NCBI GenBank assembly: GCA_009778255.1
Contig: WRKD01000227.1
Coordinates: 1 to 29,260, forward strand
Reading direction: 5' to 3'
Source of the DNA: Bacillota bacterium
Lineage (GTDB): Bacteria > Bacillota > Dehalobacteriia > UBA4068
Length of the DNA stretch: 29,260 nt
Shown here: one piece after another, positions 1 to 7,653 of the stretch
Numbering within the stretch: the stretch's first letter is position 1
Layout: the number at the start of each line of letters is the position of its first letter
Program-made: the position numbers and the translations under genes
The notes under the pieces: generated by a model
The model's database searches: none
Told to the model about the DNA's origin: nothing
The model's input: only the letters and a program-made list of their open reading frames with translations

Positions 1-521
1 CCCGCCAATGGCGCATTAATACTGAAAAAAGCTTCCGTGCCTTGTGTGCGTACTTTCACAGCCCGGCAACCGCGAATTATTTTACCGGCGAAAACCACAT
101 ATACGCCCGGTCTGTTGGCAACAGCTACCACAAAAGCATCATAAAGATTTCGTAAACCATCGCTATTCTCGGCATTAAGCGTTTGTTGCGAGCCGGTCAA
201 TACAACCGGTTTATCTAGGTTTTGCAGCATATAAGAAAGCGCAGCCGCACTATAAGCCATGGTATCGGTACCATGAGCGATTACTATACCGTCATAATCA
301 TCCAGCACCGCATAAACATGGCGGGCCATATGCAGCCATTCTTCAGGTTGAATATTGGTGCTATCTAGCCTTAATAATTCCCTGGTTTCCACCTGGCATA
401 AATCGGAAAGCTCCGGCAACATTTGCAGCATTTCCCCTCCGGCAATAGCCGGCGCCAAACCATGTGCTCCTGCCTGCGAAGCTATAGTACCGCCGGTGGT
501 CAATAAAAGTATTCGTTTCAT
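1..521 (-). CDS. ansA: L-asparaginase, type I-like (N-terminal part, cut by window edge)
   Basis: Hydrolyses L-asparagine to aspartate and ammonia, probably in the cytoplasm since no signal peptide is visible. The first 173 codons are present and the rest lies beyond the left edge. Both family signatures can be read: the N-terminal TTGGTIAS with the nucleophilic Thr (about residues 8-15) and IAHGTDTM (about residues 82-89), followed by the VVLTGSQ stretch. The ATG at 519-521 is preceded by an AGGT-type ribosome binding site. It lies downstream of lgt on the same strand with the ~300-bp inverted-repeat element between them, so its promoter is either in the 50 bp at 522-574 or inside the element. 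The gene symbol is by family; a glutaminase-asparaginase specificity cannot be excluded. Confidence 0.9.
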   Translation of the reverse strand, partial: MKRILLLTTGGTIASQAGAHGLAPAIAGGEMLQMLPELSDLCQVETRELLRLDSTNIQPEEWLHMARHVYAVLDDYDGIVIAHGTDTMAYSAAALSYMLQNLDKPVVLTGSQQTLNAENSDGLRNLYDAFVVAVANRPGVYVVFAGKIIRGCRAVKVRTQGTEAFFSINAPLA

Positions 522-574
522 ATATAAAACCTACTTTTCGATTATTTTGGAAGCAACTATAGGGCATAGCTAAA

Positions 575-877
575 GGGTGCCTCTAAATACCCATTCATCA
601 CCATCTTCGCTGCCCTTTTTCCGCCTAGACTGCGTTGCTACGCTTCATGTAGCTCTAGTCACTTACCATGCAACAACTTCTAAAAAACAAGTTGTGCAAG
701 TCGTTAAGCTGCATGTTTTTGTTTGTTCGTTTTCGCTTTGCGAAACTTCCGCAACTCAACACTCAACACTCGACATTTGCGGCTGAAGGCCGCGGTAGGC
801 TACGCTTCAGCTCCTCCGCCTTGCCAGGCGAAAAAATTGCTAGTGACTCTGGCAATTCGGAGTAAATCGAGGCGCCC
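575..877. repeat. MITE-like inverted-repeat element, ~300 bp copy
   Basis: The left end gggtgcctctaaatac and the right end, read in reverse complement as gggcgcctcgatttactc, form imperfect terminal inverted repeats. The element is flanked on both sides by TAAA (571-574 and 878-881), which fits a 4-bp target-site duplication, although TAA alone is also possible. An internal hairpin (AACAACTT/AAGTTGT around 670-700) is present. No credible coding frame is seen: the short frames inside lack ribosome binding sites and known motifs. It fills nearly all of the lgt-ansA gap and ends 4 bp from the lgt stop codon. A related 53-bp derivative lies at 3978-4030. Confidence 0.7.
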
Positions 878-881
878 TAAA

Positions 882-1718
882 CTAGTTTTTATTCTTTTTT
901 CCCTGCTTCTTTGCGGGTTCTCTTTGTTGTGAGCGTTCGCTTTGCCGAGAAGCAGTTTTTTTACTTGAAAGTGCTAAACCTTCCTGGGGTAGCACTTGGC
1001 GGCGTATATGATTTAGGAGGAACAAGCCAATACATACTCCCAGCACCGATACTACCATGGCAGCCCGCAGTGAACCTATCATAAGGCTATCTGTGCGCAA
1101 CATTTCTATGAAGAAGCGCCCCACGGAATAAGCAATCAAGTATGAGGCAAAGACAACACCGGTACGATGCCGACGGCGCAGAAGTATATATAGGAATATA
1201 AATACCAGTAAATTCCAAACCGATTCATACAGAAAAGTTGGGTGCCTATAAGCGCCATCTATATACATAGCCCATGGTAAAGTGGTTTCATAGCCATATG
1301 CTTCCTGATTCAAATAATTGCCCCAACGGCCGATAGCCTGCCCAAAAGCCACAGCGGGCACCAATATATCTGCCCAGGATAAAAACTTATCTTTACGCAA
1401 ATGGCAATAAATAAAAACCGCCAGTACTGCAGCAATTATCCCGCCATGTACAGCCAAACCGCCCTGCCAGGTTCGTAGAATATGAGAAAGGTTTTGTCCA
1501 TAAAAATCCCAGCGCATAGCCACATAGTAAAGGCGGGCGCCAATAATGGCAGCGGGAATAATTATTATGAGAATATTCAGCAAAACATCCACATTCATTT
1601 TCTGACGAGCTGCTTCCCGATAAGCCAAATAAGAGCCTGCGGCAAAAGCCGCCGCGACAATAATCCCATACCAGCGTACAGTAAGCGGACCCACATTGAA
1701 GGCAATACTTGTTTCCAT
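882..1718 (-). CDS. lgt: Prolipoprotein diacylglyceryl transferase
   Basis: Membrane enzyme that transfers diacylglycerol from phosphatidylglycerol to the lipobox Cys of prelipoproteins, the first step of lipoprotein maturation. The 278-residue protein has several hydrophobic segments, the GGLAVHGG motif (His at about 91) and the Lgt signature GRWGNYLNQE (from about residue 130, Arg131). Length is usual for the family apart from a charged Lys/Gln/Arg-rich C-terminal tail of about 30 residues with no predicted role. The ATG at 1716-1718 has a good AGAGGAG site. A lipoprotein that would be its substrate is encoded in this window at 16091. The TAG stop lies 4 bp from the end of the inverted-repeat element, so transposition stopped just short of the reading frame. 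Confidence 0.96.
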   Translation of the reverse strand: METSIAFNVGPLTVRWYGIIVAAAFAAGSYLAYREAARQKMNVDVLLNILIIIIPAAIIGARLYYVAMRWDFYGQNLSHILRTWQGGLAVHGGIIAAVLAVFIYCHLRKDKFLSWADILVPAVAFGQAIGRWGNYLNQEAYGYETTLPWAMYIDGAYRHPTFLYESVWNLLVFIFLYILLRRRHRTGVVFASYLIAYSVGRFFIEMLRTDSLMIGSLRAAMVVSVLGVCIGLFLLNHIRRQVLPQEGLALSSKKTASRQSERSQQREPAKKQGKKNKN

Positions 1719-1784
1719 AGTTCTCCTCTTTCTTAATAATAAATTTTATGATTTTATTAGCTAAAACATAGGCAACATATCTAT

Positions 1785-1812
1785 ATTATATCATATAACA
1801 AAATTTTGCCAA
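1785..1812 (-). promoter_or_regulatory. Sigma-A-type promoter for lgt
   Basis: On the minus strand TTGGCA (1807-1812) and TATAAT (1785-1790) are separated by 16 bp, about 65 bp upstream of the lgt start codon. Both hexamers are close to consensus. This is read directly from sequence; the start site is inferred. Confidence 0.65.
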
Positions 1813-2031
1813 GAAAAAACCCAAAAAAGTTTGTTATGTTAATATAGTTAAATCAGATTATTGATTATAAGGTGTGCAATTTCTAAAATATTGCTAAAAA
1901 AGAGGAAAACTATATTTACTTTCCTCTACTTTTCTGCAATAATTATTTATAGGGTCCTCAGCCCTTCTATGATTTACAAAGTTATTTGTTACAGTAGATA
2001 AAGAAACCCTATAGGATAATTAGGGGGGCCT
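1813..2031. other. Divergent intergenic region lgt / DUF2156 gene
   Basis: AT-rich spacer between divergent genes; no credible coding frame was found. It holds a hairpin with 8-bp arms (AGAGGAAA 1901-1908, TTTCCTCT 1920-1927) and a long-range perfect 8-bp inverted repeat (TATAGGGT 1948-1955, ACCCTATA 2006-2013). The second arm lies just upstream of the ribosome binding site of the gene at 2032. These could form a folded leader or be operator half-sites. No clear promoter for the plus strand can be picked; TTGTTA (1986-1991) with TATAGG (2010-2015) at 18 bp is the best and is weak. Confidence 0.4.
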
Positions 2032-2922
2032 ATGCAGTTTAAGCCTATTACTCTGGCCGAGAAAAATCTATTTCGTTCATATTTATCCGGTCGGCGCCAC
2101 GATTTGATAACCTATAATTATAATAACTTTTTTCTGTGGCGCGATTGGGATCCATATGGTTGGGCAGAAGTTGAAGGTGCTTTGGTGATAAAAAGCGATT
2201 ACCAGTATTGGGACGCCATATTGCCTCCCTTTGCCCCTGCAGATAAACCAGTATTAGAAGCAACGGAAGCTTTGATAAATTGGTATAAAAAACGTCAGGC
2301 GGCTTTTTTAATGACTGAGGTTTCCGAAACAATGAATGCTTTTTATGAGCATTATTGGCCCGGCCGATTTATTGCTCAAGAATTCCCTCCCGGCTTTAAT
2401 TATATTTATCTGCAGGAAGATCTGGCACAACTGAACGGGCAGCATTATGCATCTAAACGCAATCATGTGCATCATTTTATACGAGAAAATCCCGATTATC
2501 GCTTTCTTCCTCTTTCATCAGAATGGTTGAAAAGCTGTCAAGACTTAGAAATAGCCTGGTTGAAAAATCATGATCAAGCCAGCGAAGCAATTATACATGA
2601 GCATAACGGTGTAATGGATGGGCTTAATCATTTTCAAGAGCTGGATTGTGTAGGCGCCTGCTTGCTAGCACAAGATAAAGTTATAGCTTTTACGATCGGC
2701 GAACCGCTAAACGAAGATACATTCGCAATACATATAGAGAAAGCCGATATCGATGTACGAGGCAGTTTCCAGGCTATTAACCATTTCTTTGCCCGCGATT
2801 TTTGTACAGGCTACCGCTTCATCAACCGAGCGGAAGATATGGGGCATCCGGGTCAGCGTAAAGCAAAATTAAGCTATCACCCCCATCACCTGGAAAAGAA
2901 ATATCATCTGCGCCTCCGCTAA
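2032..2922 (+). CDS. DUF2156 (phosphatidylglycerol lysyltransferase C-terminal-like) protein
   Basis: 296 residues, soluble, recognised as the DUF2156/LPG-synthase C-terminal family by the start (MQFKPITLAEKNLF), the early FLWRDW segment, the KRNHVHHF stretch and the C-terminal INRAEDMG...GQRKAKLSYHPH region. This GNAT-like fold transfers aminoacyl groups in MprF and its relatives. Stand-alone versions without a membrane domain have no established substrate. The ATG at 2032 follows an AGGGGGG site. It is followed after 11 bp by a second GNAT-family gene, and the pair is probably co-transcribed. Substrate and pathway are not visible in the sequence. Confidence 0.8.
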   Translation: MQFKPITLAEKNLFRSYLSGRRHDLITYNYNNFFLWRDWDPYGWAEVEGALVIKSDYQYWDAILPPFAPADKPVLEATEALINWYKKRQAAFLMTEVSETMNAFYEHYWPGRFIAQEFPPGFNYIYLQEDLAQLNGQHYASKRNHVHHFIRENPDYRFLPLSSEWLKSCQDLEIAWLKNHDQASEAIIHEHNGVMDGLNHFQELDCVGACLLAQDKVIAFTIGEPLNEDTFAIHIEKADIDVRGSFQAINHFFARDFCTGYRFINRAEDMGHPGQRKAKLSYHPHHLEKKYHLRLR

Positions 2923-2933
2923 GGAGAAAACAC

Positions 2934-3977
2934 ATGTATCGCTTCGCTGAAGAACAAGATAAACAAGCAATTATGCGCTTATGGTCAAAAAGCTTTGAAA
3001 GTTACGAGCCTTATTTTAGCTGGTATTTTAATTCAGTATACCAGCCGCAATTGACTTTATGCGATTTTGATGGCGCGCGCTTAGCCGCCATGCTACAAAT
3101 ATCTCCCTATAAGCTACAGTTACGCGGCGCTATACTCCCAGTAGCCTATTTAGTAGGCGTGATCACCGAAATAGGTTTTCGGCATCAAGGCCGCGGGCAT
3201 CAACTTCTTCAGGAAGCGCATAATATACTTAAAGAACAAGGCTATGCCGCCGCACTGCTCTATACCGATATAGCGGAATTCTATACTCCTTTAGACTATC
3301 GTCATTGTTATACTAAACAAAAACTCTTTTTACCTGCTATGATGTTTGACCAGCTAGTATCCGTTACCCCCAGCAAAGCAACTTGGCGTGAGGGCAGTTT
3401 AACAAAAGATATTGCTTCACTTAGCGTTATTTACCAAAATATGACTACACACTACGACGCTTTTATAATGCGTACTGAGCAAGATTGGCAGAAGTATTTA
3501 GGAGAACAGCTTTGCGATAAAGCACAACTAATGTTAGCTGCAGATCAAGCATATGTGCTCTATACCTTAACAAAGAATAATCTACAAATAATAGAACTAG
3601 GTTTTACAGATATCTCTTCCCTGCAAGAAGCTTTAGCTCAAGCTGCCCGCCTGACCCTTATGGCAGGCTTAAGCGGTTTGATATGGCTGGCACCTATAGA
3701 TGCGCCTTTACTGCTGACTTCTCTTGAACCAGCTTTATGGCGCAGCACGCCTTTTACCATGGCGCGGCTGATCAATGAAGACGCCGTATTAGATGCTTTA
3801 GCCTGCCCGTCAAAAGCGCGGCTAATACTGAAGCGTATAGATATAGCCTCTACAACAAAACTGCTTTTTGGCGCACCGGGGGCGCATGAGGAATGTAGCG
3901 AACTAACCGAAGAAGAACGCAGTGTCTTACAAACACTTTACCCAAGCTTAGCCGGTTGGGTTAATGAATATACATAA
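2934..3977 (+). CDS. GNAT family N-acetyltransferase (Eis-like, two-part)
   Basis: 347 residues. The N-terminal part has a GNAT acetyl-CoA-binding pattern (VGVITEIGFRHQGRGHQLLQ, about residues 80-99) in which RGHQL follows the usual R/Q-x-x-G-x-G/A scheme. Length and the C-terminal half, which may be SCP2-like, resemble Eis-type acetyltransferases, but the C-terminal assignment is weak. The start has an AAGGAGAA site. The stop codon TAA (3975-3977) directly abuts the 53-bp inverted-repeat element. Co-transcribed with the DUF2156 gene 11 bp upstream; both are predicted acyl/aminoacyl transferases, so a joint modification role is possible but the target is unknown. Confidence 0.78.
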   Translation: MYRFAEEQDKQAIMRLWSKSFESYEPYFSWYFNSVYQPQLTLCDFDGARLAAMLQISPYKLQLRGAILPVAYLVGVITEIGFRHQGRGHQLLQEAHNILKEQGYAAALLYTDIAEFYTPLDYRHCYTKQKLFLPAMMFDQLVSVTPSKATWREGSLTKDIASLSVIYQNMTTHYDAFIMRTEQDWQKYLGEQLCDKAQLMLAADQAYVLYTLTKNNLQIIELGFTDISSLQEALAQAARLTLMAGLSGLIWLAPIDAPLLLTSLEPALWRSTPFTMARLINEDAVLDALACPSKARLILKRIDIASTTKLLFGAPGAHEECSELTEEERSVLQTLYPSLAGWVNEYT

Positions 3978-4030
3978 GGGCATCTCTAAATACTCGCTCA
4001 TCACCGGATTCGGAGTAAACAGAGGCGCCC
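3978..4030. repeat. 53-bp deletion derivative of the inverted-repeat element
   Basis: The left half (gggcatctctaaatactc then gctcatcacc) matches the left end of the 575-877 element and the right half (attcggagtaaac then agaggcgccc) matches its right end; the ~250-bp interior is absent. The ends are imperfectly complementary (two non-Watson-Crick positions in ten), so the transcript could form a hairpin directly after the stop codon of the GNAT gene. Confidence 0.7.
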
Positions 4031-4103
4031 ATACAGATTTGAACCTTGGCTTGCTTTCTTATAAAAATTTCCCAAACCTCTTTCTTTTTACTGGAGGTTT
4101 TTG

Positions 4104-4109
4104 TATAAT
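4104..4109 (+). promoter_or_regulatory. Possible -10 element for the fhs operon
   Basis: A perfect TATAAT lies 60 bp upstream of the fhs start. The sequence at the -35 distance (TTTCTT, 4081-4086, 17-bp spacing) is weak. No THF riboswitch or other known folate-responsive fold was recognised in the leader. Confidence 0.4.
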
Positions 4110-4169
4110 ATAGACTAGATTCGTTTGGGTTTCTTTAAACGAAAATATTATATTTTAGGAGGACAAGTA

Positions 4170-5846
4170 ATGAGCAGCATAAAAAGCGATATTGAAATTG
4201 CACAAGCCACACCTATGCAACGTATTACTGAGGTGGCTAAAACCGCTGGAGTAGAAGAAAAATATTTGGAGCAGTATGGCAACTATAAAGCAAAAATTGA
4301 TTACAGCCTGCTGAACGAATGTGAAAGCACAGATGGCAAATTGGTACTAGTAACAGCCATTACCCCTACACCAGCCGGCGAAGGAAAAACCACCACTACG
4401 GTGGGGTTGGCAGACGGGCTACGTAAAATCGGCAAAAACGTTATGGTTGCCCTACGCGAACCTTCTTTAGGACCAGTATTCGGCATAAAAGGCGGCGCTG
4501 CCGGAGGCGGCTATGCCCAAGTAGTGCCTATGGAAGATATCAACCTGCATTTTACAGGAGACTTTCATGCCATCGGCGCGGCTAACAATCTCTTAGCCGC
4601 TATGTTGGATAATCATATTTTTCAGGGCAATGCTCTGGGCTTTGATGTGCGGCGTATCACATGGCGGCGCTGTGTAGATATGAATGACCGCCAGCTGCGT
4701 TTCATTACTTGCGGTTTGGGGGGGCGAATCAACGGCGTGCCTCGTGAAGACGGCTACGATATTACCGTGGCTTCGGAAATCATGGCGGTGCTTTGCCTTT
4801 CTCGTGATATTGAAGATTTGAAAGAGCGGCTGGCCCGAATAATTGTGGGCTATACGCGCGAAGAGCAACCGATAACTGCCGGCCAATTGAAAGCCGCCGG
4901 AGCTATGGCCGCACTCTTGAAAGACGCGCTTAAGCCAAACCTGGTTCAGACTCTGGAACATACTCCGGCTTTAGTACATGGCGGACCATTTGCCAATATC
5001 GCTCATGGCTGCAACTCCATAACTGCTACCCGCATGGCCCTTAAACTTGGCGATTATGCCATAACAGAGGCTGGTTTTGGCGGAGATTTAGGAGCGGAAA
5101 AATTCTTGGATATTAAATGCCGTATGGCCGGTTTGCAACCTGCCGCGGTAGTTATGGTAGCTACAGTACGTGCATTAAAGCATCATGGCGGTGCAGCCAA
5201 AGATGCTTTAGCCATAGAAAATTTAGAAGCCCTGGAACGCGGCTTACCTAATCTATTACAACATGTTGAAAACATTACACAGGTTTATAAGCTACCGGCA
5301 GTAGTTGCTATCAACCGCTTCCCCACAGACAGTGAAGCAGAATTGAAGCTTATTGAAGATAAATGCCGCGAACTTGGTGTTAATGTAGCCCTTTCAGAGG
5401 TATGGGGAAAAGGCGGAGCAGGCGGCGTAGCCCTAGCAGAAGAAGTGGTTCGGCTATGCGAAGAGCCAAATAATTTTACTTACAGCTATGATCTTGATAT
5501 GAGTATAGAAGAAAAGCTTTCGGCTATTGTACAAAAAGTGTATCGTGGTGATGGCGTAATCTTAACCGCTCAAGCCAAAAAACAAGCAGCACAGCTTACA
5601 GCACTGGGGTTCGGTCAATTGCCTATTTGTGTGGCTAAAACACAGTATAGTTTTTCCGATGACGCCACTCTTTTGGGCGCACCCCGAGATTTCACTGTAA
5701 CAGTGCGTAATCTTAAGGTTTCGGCAGGAGCAGGTTTCATAGTAGCCTTAACCGGCGATATTATGACAATGCCCGGCTTGCCTAAAGTTCCGGCAGCAGA
5801 AAAAATAGATGTTGATGCAGACGGCCGTATTTCCGGTTTGTTTTAA
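4170..5846 (+). CDS. fhs: Formate--tetrahydrofolate ligase
   Basis: Catalyses formate + THF + ATP to 10-formyl-THF, reversible and able to make ATP when run from formyl-THF. The protein of 558 residues is the usual family length. It carries the P-loop TPAGEGKTTTT (about residues 67-77) and conserved FTHFS stretches such as GIKGGAAGGGYAQVVPM and TEAGFGGDLGAEKF, and ends in the typical GRISGLF. The start at 4170 is chosen because TTTTAGGAGG lies just before it; an upstream in-frame ATG at 4125 lacks such a site. First gene of the fhs-fchA-folD operon (29-bp gap to fchA). With serine dehydratase and FolD in the same window, a role in serine/glycine-derived C1 flow to formate or purines is likely; no other acetogenesis genes are seen here. 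Confidence 0.97.
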   Translation: MSSIKSDIEIAQATPMQRITEVAKTAGVEEKYLEQYGNYKAKIDYSLLNECESTDGKLVLVTAITPTPAGEGKTTTTVGLADGLRKIGKNVMVALREPSLGPVFGIKGGAAGGGYAQVVPMEDINLHFTGDFHAIGAANNLLAAMLDNHIFQGNALGFDVRRITWRRCVDMNDRQLRFITCGLGGRINGVPREDGYDITVASEIMAVLCLSRDIEDLKERLARIIVGYTREEQPITAGQLKAAGAMAALLKDALKPNLVQTLEHTPALVHGGPFANIAHGCNSITATRMALKLGDYAITEAGFGGDLGAEKFLDIKCRMAGLQPAAVVMVATVRALKHHGGAAKDALAIENLEALERGLPNLLQHVENITQVYKLPAVVAINRFPTDSEAELKLIEDKCRELGVNVALSEVWGKGGAGGVALAEEVVRLCEEPNNFTYSYDLDMSIEEKLSAIVQKVYRGDGVILTAQAKKQAAQLTALGFGQLPICVAKTQYSFSDDATLLGAPRDFTVTVRNLKVSAGAGFIVALTGDIMTMPGLPKVPAAEKIDVDADGRISGLF

Positions 5847-5875
5847 TACTAACTATTAAAATAGGAGGTAAAATA

Positions 5876-6505
5876 ATGAGCTTTGTTGATAAAAGTTGTA
5901 CGGAATTTGTAGTGGCGCTAGCCGGCAAAGACCCGGTTCCGGGAGGTGGCGGAACGGCAGCCCTGGTGGGTGCGTTAGGAATGGCCTTGGGGCATATGGT
6001 GGGAAGTTTAACAGTTGGAAAAAAGAAATATGCCGATGTTGAAGAAGATATTAAAGCTTTAATGGCTGAAGCATCCGCCTTACAAGATGAGCTGTTAGCT
6101 TTAGTAGGAAAAGACGCCGAAGTATTCGAGCCCTTAGCCAAAGCCTATGGTCTTCCAAAGGAAACAGCAGAACAGCAAGCCTATAAGGCACAAGTTATGG
6201 AAACTGTTTTAAAAGATGCCTGCGCCGTTCCTTTAGATATCATGCGTGCCTGCTGTAAAGCTATTGAGCTGCATCAAGGCTTTGCGGCCAAAGGCTCGGC
6301 TATTGCTATCAGCGATGTGGGATGCGGTGTTATTTGTTGTTCCGCCGCTCTACAAGCAGCCAGCCTCAATGTGTTCATAAATACCGCTGCTATGAAAGAA
6401 CGCGATTATGCAGAGAATATCAATTGCGAAGCAAACGCGCTGCTGGAAAAATATCTTAAACTATCAGGCGAGATTTACGAAAATGTGGCTGCAAGATTAA
6501 AATAG
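5876..6505 (+). CDS. fchA: Formimidoyl-THF cyclodeaminase / methenyl-THF cyclohydrolase family protein
   Basis: 209 residues, with the family's N-terminal SCTEFVVALAGKDPVPGGGG pattern and conserved AALVGALGMALGHMVGSLT. Family members either release ammonia from 5-formimino-THF to give methenyl-THF, or act as methenyl-THF cyclohydrolase in Clostridia. The AGGAGG site is 7 bp before the ATG. It sits between fhs and folD. Because the FolD next door lacks two residues needed for cyclohydrolase activity, the likely job here is methenyl-THF to 10-formyl-THF conversion. A formimino-glycine or histidine pathway role remains possible, but no such genes are in view. Confidence 0.88.
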   Translation: MSFVDKSCTEFVVALAGKDPVPGGGGTAALVGALGMALGHMVGSLTVGKKKYADVEEDIKALMAEASALQDELLALVGKDAEVFEPLAKAYGLPKETAEQQAYKAQVMETVLKDACAVPLDIMRACCKAIELHQGFAAKGSAIAISDVGCGVICCSAALQAASLNVFINTAAMKERDYAENINCEANALLEKYLKLSGEIYENVAARLK

Positions 6506-6512
6506 TATGTGC

Positions 6513-6592
6513 GATGTATGAGCATATATGTAGATGTATGAGCATATATGTAGATGTATGAGCATATATGTAGATGTATGAGCATATATGTA
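6513..6592. repeat. Four perfect tandem copies of a 20-bp unit
   Basis: The unit GATGTATGAGCATATATGTA occurs four times without mismatch (starts 6513, 6533, 6553, 6573) between the fchA stop and the folD ribosome binding site. Each unit contains the palindrome CATATATG. The unit length is close to two DNA helical turns. The array lies within the presumed fhs-fchA-folD transcript. Confidence 0.95.
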
Positions 6593-6617
6593 GAAGAACA
6601 AAAATTAGGGGAGTGGT

Positions 6618-7469
6618 ATGAAAATGGCTAGAATATTGGATGGCAAGCAAGTGGTGGCTGCTCTAAACGAGAAACTACGCGCCGAAGTGGAACAATTGAA
6701 AGGCAACGGCACTATTCCCACTTTAGCCATTGTGCGCTTGGGAGAGAGGCCTGACGATATCTCTTATGAGCGCGGAGCAATGAAGAGAGCTGAAACCATA
6801 GGCGTTGAGGTAAGGCAGTTTGTTTTGCCCGCAGAAACAGAACAACAAGAACTATTGGAGCTAATACAACGCATCAATGCAGATGAAGATATTTCTGGGC
6901 TATTGCTATTTAGGCCTTTGCCCAAGCATATTGACGAAGAAAAAGTTCGCAACGCCATTAATCCCGCTAAAGATGTAGACGGCATCACCGATCTTTCTTT
7001 AGCCGGGGTATTTACCGGTAGCGGCCAAGGCTACCCGCCCTGCACAGCGCAGGCTTGTTTAGAGATGCTGGATTATTATGGCATTGAACTTAAAGGCAAA
7101 CGTGTGGTAATGATAGGCCGCAGCCTAGTGGTTGGTAAACCGCTAGCCATGATGTTATTAGGCCGCCATGCCACATTAACGATTTGCCATACGCGCACCA
7201 TAAACATGCCGGCAATTTGCCGGGAAGCAGAAATAGTAATAGCTGCCGCCGGCAAAGCAAAAGTTGTAGACGGCGCTTTCTTCTCGCCGGGGCAAATAGT
7301 GATCGATGTGGGTATTAATGTAGATGAAGCAGGTAATTTATGCGGCGACGCGGATTTCGCCGCTGCCGAGCAAATAGTTGAAGCCATAACCCCAGTGCCG
7401 GGTGGTATTGGTACGGTAACTACTTCTGTTCTCTATAAGCAAGTAATAGAAGCGGCAAAAAAACAATAA
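6618..7469 (+). CDS. folD: Methylenetetrahydrofolate dehydrogenase (FolD family, probably lacking cyclohydrolase activity)
   Basis: 283 residues, full family length. FolD normally oxidises 5,10-methylene-THF to methenyl-THF with NAD(P) and hydrolyses methenyl-THF to 10-formyl-THF. Conserved parts are KDVDG (about residues 115-119), the Rossmann stretch VVMIGRSLVVGKPLAMML and the C-terminal TPVPGGIGTVTTSVL. The active-site Lys of the YxxxK motif (Lys56 in E. coli) is Ala54 here (YERGA), and the VQLPLP Gln (Gln98 in E. coli) is Phe98 (LLFRPLP). In well-studied FolD proteins this Lys is essential for the cyclohydrolase step but not for dehydrogenase. The ATG at 6618 fits the GGGGAG site; ATG 6624 is an alternative. 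Third gene of the operon, after the 4 x 20-bp array. Confidence 0.93.
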   Translation: MKMARILDGKQVVAALNEKLRAEVEQLKGNGTIPTLAIVRLGERPDDISYERGAMKRAETIGVEVRQFVLPAETEQQELLELIQRINADEDISGLLLFRPLPKHIDEEKVRNAINPAKDVDGITDLSLAGVFTGSGQGYPPCTAQACLEMLDYYGIELKGKRVVMIGRSLVVGKPLAMMLLGRHATLTICHTRTINMPAICREAEIVIAAAGKAKVVDGAFFSPGQIVIDVGINVDEAGNLCGDADFAAAEQIVEAITPVPGGIGTVTTSVLYKQVIEAAKKQ

Positions 7470-7497
7470 ACAACTACCTATGAAAAATTTACCATAA

Positions 7498-7542
7498 AAA
7501 AGATAGATGTCAATTTTTGATTAATATTGACATCTATCTTTT
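7498..7542 (+). terminator. Rho-independent terminator after folD
   Basis: A perfect 16-bp stem (arms 7498-7513 and 7527-7542, 13-nt loop) ends in a T run, 28 bp after the folD stop. The A run on the 5' side means it could also act on the other strand. Confidence 0.88.
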
Positions 7543-7653
7543 ATTAATTATTAAGAAAAAGGTCATTTTTCTTTAAGGAAATTTTCTTTTTCGACAATTA
7601 TAATTATCCTAGGATAACTGTAGGTTAGCCAAATAACATAATCCGAGGTAAAA

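Noticed and set aside
577..932. Three overlapping plus-strand frames of 65-69 codons
   Set aside because: They lie mostly in the inverted-repeat element, have no ribosome binding sites, low-complexity products and no known motifs.
4125..4169. Longer N-terminus for formate--THF ligase
   Set aside because: The ATG at 4125 has no ribosome binding site and the extension is not typical of the family; AGGAGG supports 4170.
4031..4169. THF or other riboswitch upstream of fhs
   Set aside because: Only a short weak hairpin (AACCTC/GAGGTT) is visible; no conserved THF-riboswitch sequence blocks were recognised.
4593..4961. 122-codon minus-strand frame inside fhs
   Set aside because: Antisense to a clearly conserved enzyme; no motif and no ribosome binding site.
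6456..6650. 64-codon minus-strand frame with His/Ile/Tyr repeats
   Set aside because: Produced by the 20-bp tandem array; no start signal and it overlaps both flanking genes.
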